64,000 bases of DNA from positions 434,001 to 498,000 of the forward strand of contig WBMQ01000007.1 of NCBI GenBank assembly GCA_016630905.1. Reading direction: 5' to 3'. Position numbers and translations under genes: made by a program. Shown here piece after piece: positions 62,201-64,000 of this stretch. The notes beneath the pieces were generated by a model. The model worked only from the letters and a program-made list of their open reading frames with translations, had not been told where the DNA came from and ran no database searches. This DNA comes from Capillidium heterosporum (taxonomy: Eukaryota > Entomophthoromycota > Entomophthoromycetes > Entomophthorales > Capillidiaceae). Numbering within the stretch: the stretch's first letter is position 1; the number at the start of each line of letters is the position of its first letter.

Positions 62201-64000
62201 ATATCAAGCACAACTACTATATTCATAGACTATGGCCTCGTTTTCAACTGTCGGTTTGCCAGCAACCAGCAGTTAAAAACAGGACTTATGGCTAATAAAC
62301 CAAATTACATACCATCTGAGGGTACAAAAGGAGCAGTGTATATATGAACAGTGGGAGACTTTAACTTGATGCACCAAGCTTAAATAACAAACGGTACAAA
62401 TTTCTAATAAAAATTAAACATTATCAAAGTAAAGCACATTTGAGTAAGTAAATATGAAGCAAAATAGAAAAATTGGCAACTTTTTATTGGAAATTTATTA
62501 AATCGAGTATCAACCATCCACACATATTTCAACTACAAAGACAGCTTAAAAATTTAATCTTTTGAAGTCTTCAATATTACAAAAAAGTGCCAGCATTAGA
62601 TCTATTGAAAGCAAAATATGTATAAATTCTAGCAAAGCTGCAGCAACGTACAAATATTTTGACGACATACAGTTTTGTGGATTGACTGTTTTTATAAATA
62701 CCCTACTTTAAGCTTTGCCTCGATTTCATCAAGCCAAGTAAACATTTCAATGATCAGCAGTACATAGTTCAACCTCCTGTCCAAGCTCATCCCGGGTTTT
62801 GGTTATGAATCTGCCACCAGACAACCTAATCAAAAGTTTCCAAAACCTTTTCAACTCTGATGCAACTCCTCAAATGAAGAGTTATCAATCGTACAAAAAC
62901 AGCTTGAAACACACATTTCAAAGTATTTATCTTTAGCCTCTTTCCAAGTTAGTAAATAAGAAGGTAAGGTTGAAACTTGTACAACCCTTTATCTGTTCAA
63001 AATATTCGATCTCATCAGAATTCATCAAATCCTTCTAAATTGAGCTTGAATTAAAATCAGTAATGTTCAGCTTCAGCTAAAAGGTTAATCAGATGAAGAT
63101 TACCATATATGTAAGTAAGTATAGAAAATTGGGAGGATCTACGAACGAAAGTTCAAGTTTAGAGCCAGTGTCCAAGTCAATGCGAAAAATCGATATTGAT
63201 ACTGGATTGAGAGCCCGTTATCACCCTCAAGGATCAGCGTATAACCTTACGCTTACTATTCTTGCCTATCAATGTTTCCCCAGTCCTAACTAAAAATTAG
63301 TAATTGATCTTTGAAGTTAATAGCCATAAATATGATAGTTCAGTTATTCCCCTCCTACAAAGTCCGGCAATAGAAGTAAACCTGGCTTTCCTCTAGAGAA
63401 CTCATACAAAAATCCAATTCCCACCTATATCGTCCTATAAATATAAACTTTAGTGATGAATTTTACTTGTAAATTTAACATTAACTAAAAATAAGATCCT
63501 TCATATGACTTTATAGCTCAATGTTCTAATAAAAGGTTTACTTTAAGTTAATGTCAAAGGTATTTCAGTTATTTTTTACAGTCCAAAATTCTTGGTATTG
63601 AATAAAACAGCTTAAAATGCTTTTATAATTCCAGGATGTCGTATTGATAAACTTCCAATAAACGTAGGTTGCTTTTGCGTATAGTTTTGGTAGGTGGGAG
63701 TAGGTGATGTTACTAATTAGTTTGCCCACTTCGCCCAATTCTATGTTCATCGTTAACGGTTTGTAGCAATTTCTTCGATTAAAGCTTCCGATTTGTACAG
63801 ATAAGAAATCATATACTGATTTGGATCCCTTTCAATTCTTTTCATCAGATGTCAAACTAACATATCTATTTTTTTTAGATAAAGGTTGGGAGTAACTTTT
63901 AGTGATGCCTTTTTGACCTTTAGGCTGGAAATAAAAGAGTACTTTCAATCAAATAATAAATTGATAAAAATATATAAATACTTAATCAAAGGATATATAA
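59300..64000. other. Gene-poor right end
   Basis: About 4.7 kb of AT-rich DNA. Open frames such as 59714-60013, 62077-62295 and 63093-63293 (+) have no recognisable domains. A local degenerate duplication is at 61364-61632. No RNA gene is seen. Confidence 0.5.
61364..61632 (+). repeat. Local degenerate direct duplication
   Basis: Two words recur in the same order: TTCTCCGACTAACTTATGGC (61364) and its variant at about 61475; and ATGCCATTTAAGTCCAGACG (from 61429) with its variant from 61610. The copies differ at scattered sites, and the second has about 70 extra bases between the words. Confidence 0.7.

Overview
The window is fungal nuclear DNA. It is AT-rich, most genes have several short GT-AG introns of about 40-90 bases, and branch sites of the form CTAAC lie close to the 3' splice site. 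Recognisable families are fungal: a CCH1 calcium channel, a CLN3/Btn1 protein, a MET16-type PAPS reductase, an Ecl1-type zinc protein, an Stf2-type small protein, an SRF/MCM1-type MADS factor and a GPI-anchored 8-cysteine wall protein. Two BRCT-WGR-PARP enzymes and an SAP30BP/HCNGP homologue argue against a budding or fission yeast. A filamentous or early-diverging lineage fits better, but I cannot place the species.

Layout: 1-2667 (-) golgin, cut by the window edge; 5916-7060 (+) SAP30BP-like; 7495-13438 (-) CCH1; 15.9-17.18 kb (-) TPR-like gene; 18513-18974 (-) GPI-anchored protein; 22893-23731 (+) two-finger C2H2 factor; 30565-30636 (-) tRNA-Gln; 31184-31963 (-) MET16; 33055-34160 (+) unrecognised gene; 34381-35859 (-) BTN1; 36.3-38.9 kb (+) decayed duplicate of the GPI+TPR block; 40090-42353 (+) PARP copy A; 44132-45199 (-) MADS factor; 47289-49555 (-) PARP copy B; 51274-51537 (+) Stf2-like; 52939-53997 (+) FYVE-RING protein; 58367-58639 (+) Ecl1-like. 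Long stretches (23.7-30.5, 54-58.3 and 59.3-64 kb) are AT-rich and show no gene I can support.

There is no operon logic here; the genes are ordinary eukaryotic neighbours. CCH1 (plasma-membrane calcium entry), BTN1 (vacuole/lysosome), the golgin (Golgi tethering) and FYVE-RING (endosomal ubiquitination) are membrane-system genes. MET16 belongs to sulfate assimilation, and the PARPs to DNA-damage signalling.

The two most interesting signals are the following. First, a segment holding the GPI and TPR genes (about 16-19 kb) has an inverted, degenerate second copy at about 36.3-38.9 kb, in which changes are strongly biased to C-to-T and G-to-A, as RIP-like mutation would give. Second, at least nine places in five genes need exactly one base skipped to keep the frame, always one base too many and usually in a short homopolymer. 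This points to insertion-type sequence errors, or less likely to real frameshifting. I did not find a new defence, mobile or biosynthetic system.
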